Shown: piece after piece, positions 61,549-64,000 of the stretch
Layout of the letters: each line of letters begins with the position of its first letter
Numbering within the stretch: position 1 is the stretch's first letter
Source of the DNA: Tubulanus polymorphus
Taxonomy: Eukaryota; Nemertea; Palaeonemertea; Tubulaniformes; Tubulanidae
Direction of reading: 5' to 3'
DNA length: 64,000 nucleotides
Assembly: GCF_964204645.1 (NCBI RefSeq)
Contig: NC_134036.1
Location: forward strand, 9,038,704-9,102,703
Notes under the pieces: generated by a model
The model's input: only the letters and a program-made list of their open reading frames with translations
What the model was told of the DNA's origin: nothing
The model's database searches: none
Program-made: the position numbers and the translations under genes

Positions 61549-64000
61549 TATGTTGAGGACTCTTCATCACTTACGTCGAAACTGTTCACAAGCTTCATTT
61601 AAATCATTTCCACGAAGAAACTCACACACTTGCTCGATACTCCAGCTTGAAACATCATCCATCATGATTATTCTAAGCTAAAAAATAAATAAATTATTGA
61701 TAGTAAAACTTGATACAGCATACTCATGTATATCATCCGGGAACAAGGGTAGTACTACATCATCTTAGACAAAAGAAAGGCAGGGGTATTATTTATACTA
61801 CTGCCCTATAAGTGGCTACGGGCATGGGATTGCGAGAGAGTGTACTCGAAGTGAATTATACAGCGCCTACAATAGGAAAAATTGTTTAGTGATTCAGTGA
61901 GTCAGTGATTGATTGAATGAACTTTTGAGAATGGCTGCGTGGACTGCCTGATAATCTTTAACAACCACTTTTTTATCAGAACATAATAGCAGATAAATGT
62001 CGACCCGTCACAAAGTATTTCAGTGATATTTTGAATTTATGTGCGGTTCAAATTTAGCGCCATTCTCGTGAGATTATCAACAACCCGGAAATAAAAGCCA
62101 AGCCAGTTTACAAGCTTCTGTGCTCTAAGTTAAAGTTACGGTTCCTGAACTTCGCTGAAAAAGCTGAAACACTGAAAAGCTGAAACGCTGAAATAAAAAC
62201 GCTGAAATTTCAGGGAATTTCCGAAAAACGCCGAAATTTCAGGGAATTCCCGAAAAACGCTGAAATCGTGCTAGGTACCGACAATACACGTTTTGAAATT
62301 CTTTCCGGGCCGGTGTCCGCTGCCGAGTCCTGAACCGTCTTTTAGACTCTACCTTCGGTTACAGAGACATGCCTTGAGGTCGTCGTCATGTTCGACTTGA
62401 TCGATTGCGGATTGCGTGGATTGTTAGATGTGTTTTTTGTTTTATGCGCATATACCGGTACGATCTAACAATGAAATTATCACTTCATTTGAATAAATTC
62501 TTAATTACAGTAATATTAATTCTCAATATTTTTTCTTATATTTGGTGATTTCTTCCAACTTATCATTGCCAAGTCTCATACAAAAGTAGTAGCTGAATGA
62601 AAGTACAGCTAGTAAGGCTGAACCTGATAACCCAAATTAAGTGCTATCATGGAACTTATGACTACTTTGATTCTATTTTGGTGTGAATAAAGGTTCAACC
62701 GTCATAGTATACTGTACTTAGCATTACTACGATTGGGTGCCATATTTCTACAATCTCTTCAAGGAAGGAGTCTTGGAGTGTCTTTCGTTCCCGGGTAGGC
62801 ATCCTCGCTTGCCAGGAGACCAGTATCGCTCCCAAACTCGCTTCCACCTGCCCCCTGGCCTCACGACGCGCGATTTCATTACCGGCGTTTTAGCGAATGA
62901 CGTCATATATCAACACGCGAAAATACTTCTGTTTTCGCTACGTGTTCGCTGCTTGGTCCATTTACCGGGAAATTCCATAGATGCCAAATGTCGTTTGTAA
63001 CAAGCGCTGTGATTGGCCCGACCTGATTCTGGTCGGCTAGTAACGACTCGAGGTCAAGCGGTTCGGAGGGTAGGGTACGGGGTAAAACCTGGTTTACTCT
63101 CTCTGTCTACTTGCTGGAGACTACTATCTGCAATGTATTGCAAGTTTTTATTTGTCTGGCTTATGAGAGTCGAACAACGTTTTCCCATACACGGGCTTGG
63201 CTTTAGTACTAGATGAAGGCTAGGCACTGCACATTGTGGATTGACTGGAACTCTAAACTCACAAAATTAAACGAGTCAACAAGAAAGATCCAATAATTTG
63301 ACGTTTGTCTAATTATATTATTTAACAGCTTAAAATAATGCTTAACACATTATAAGAATACACAAAAGAAATCAGTTCTTACATTATATCAGAATCAATA
63401 GTTCGCTTAACTCGGGCTTGAATTCTGGTTCCATTGCTTTATATTCTAATGAAATTCACTAGCATACCTTAGAATATTGCTTAGCTTAAGATAAAAAATT
63501 TGGTACCAGGAAAACGGGGAAGTAAAGTGGGTGTACTGTACATCCCCAATTGACTTATTTCTCTCTGGTTGAATCAAGTTATTACTGAAATAGCATTCGA
63601 ATAGCCATTTTGTTTATAAAAATTGTGTCGTTCAGCTATCCTGCTGCAAATTTCGCAGTTCAAGTTAACTAGTGCCATCTGATTTCTCAGTATCTCAAAT
63701 TTGCACATTCTTAGCCCGAGTCTAAAAATAGAAAAAAGTGCATTTAAAGTAGGAAATAAAAGAATAGTGGCTAACACACTCTGGAGATATAGCCTATGGG
63801 GTGGGCCTAGTTTGAAAGCACTGAGGTCCGAGGGAACAGCACTTAGTAAATAAATACTGAAATCAAACTTACAAAACACCCAATACTTGAGATGATGTAC
63901 TTGACAAGAAGTGTGTCCAGCTGAGCAAATCAACTTTATCTATGACTCCTCCTTTTATAGATACCGTAGTAGTCTAAAAATAAGAATCGGTACATTTTTC
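61549..64000. other. No gene recognised; short tandem repeat at 62152-62275
   Basis: At 62152-62275 GCTGAAA-based units grade into two copies of an element reading CGAAATTTCAGGGAATT(T/C)CCG. The open frames at 62737-63216 and 63574-63933 show no domain. The first part may hold the promoter of the minus-strand transposase gene. Confidence 0.45.

Noticed and set aside
62737-63216. Two plus-strand open frames near the right end
   Set aside because: No domain, no exon signals, and no similarity to anything else in the window.

Overview
The window looks like nuclear DNA of a multicellular animal, most likely a marine invertebrate. It has GT-AG introns, class A (rhodopsin-type) GPCR sequence, MITEs, a Penelope-like retroelement, LINE and Ty3/gypsy scraps, and many copies of transposase-derived genes of kinds common in aquatic invertebrate and fish genomes. 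I cannot name the species or phylum from sequence alone. The palindrome TAGGCCTA is conspicuously frequent from about 29 to 56 kb.

Layout. 1-3.7 kb: the 3' end of an intact multi-exon gene of a CACTA/TNP2-like transposase family, including a run of six tandemly duplicated exons. 3.8-6.6 kb: hairpin, duplicated exon debris, direct repeats. 6.7-8.3 kb: a dead Penelope-like element on the minus strand with a hammerhead-like core. 9.7-14.6 kb: a broken DDE transposase-like gene with a string of small symmetric exons. 15.6-17.8 kb: a 768-bp MITE and two truncated LINE tails. 17.9-18.9 kb: an intact single-exon GPCR on the minus strand. 19.6-19.9 kb: a gypsy pol scrap. 20.3-21.5 kb: a GPCR pseudogene carrying about 84 uninterrupted CTG/CAG units. 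22.4-25.9 kb: a broken HMGXB3-like transposase-derived gene with an in-frame coding minisatellite. 26.1-27.0 kb: tandem repeats. 29.2-31.1 kb: a two-exon chromodomain gene.

31.6-42.3 kb: one transposase-like gene split by an 8.3-kb DNA element (element A). Element A has 11-bp terminal inverted repeats and an ACAT duplication, and carries its own 933-codon transposase-like ORF with a PHD-like finger. Removing it and one ACAT restores the host reading frame exactly. 48.6-53.8 kb: a paralogue (B) of the element A gene with the same exon plan but a one-base frameshift. Both paralogues are followed by tandem arrays of related hairpin modules. 56.3-61.5 kb: a minus-strand CACTA/TNP2-like gene with C2H2 and SAM-like parts, broken by two in-frame stops and two frameshifts. 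Its 3' end overlaps the N-terminal exon of yet another transposase on the plus strand.

Overall this is a graveyard and nursery of several distinct RNase H-fold transposase families, some intact and some dead, around two GPCR loci. The strongest candidates for something not well described are the hairpin arrays shared by the element A/B family and the tandem exon array in the left-end gene.
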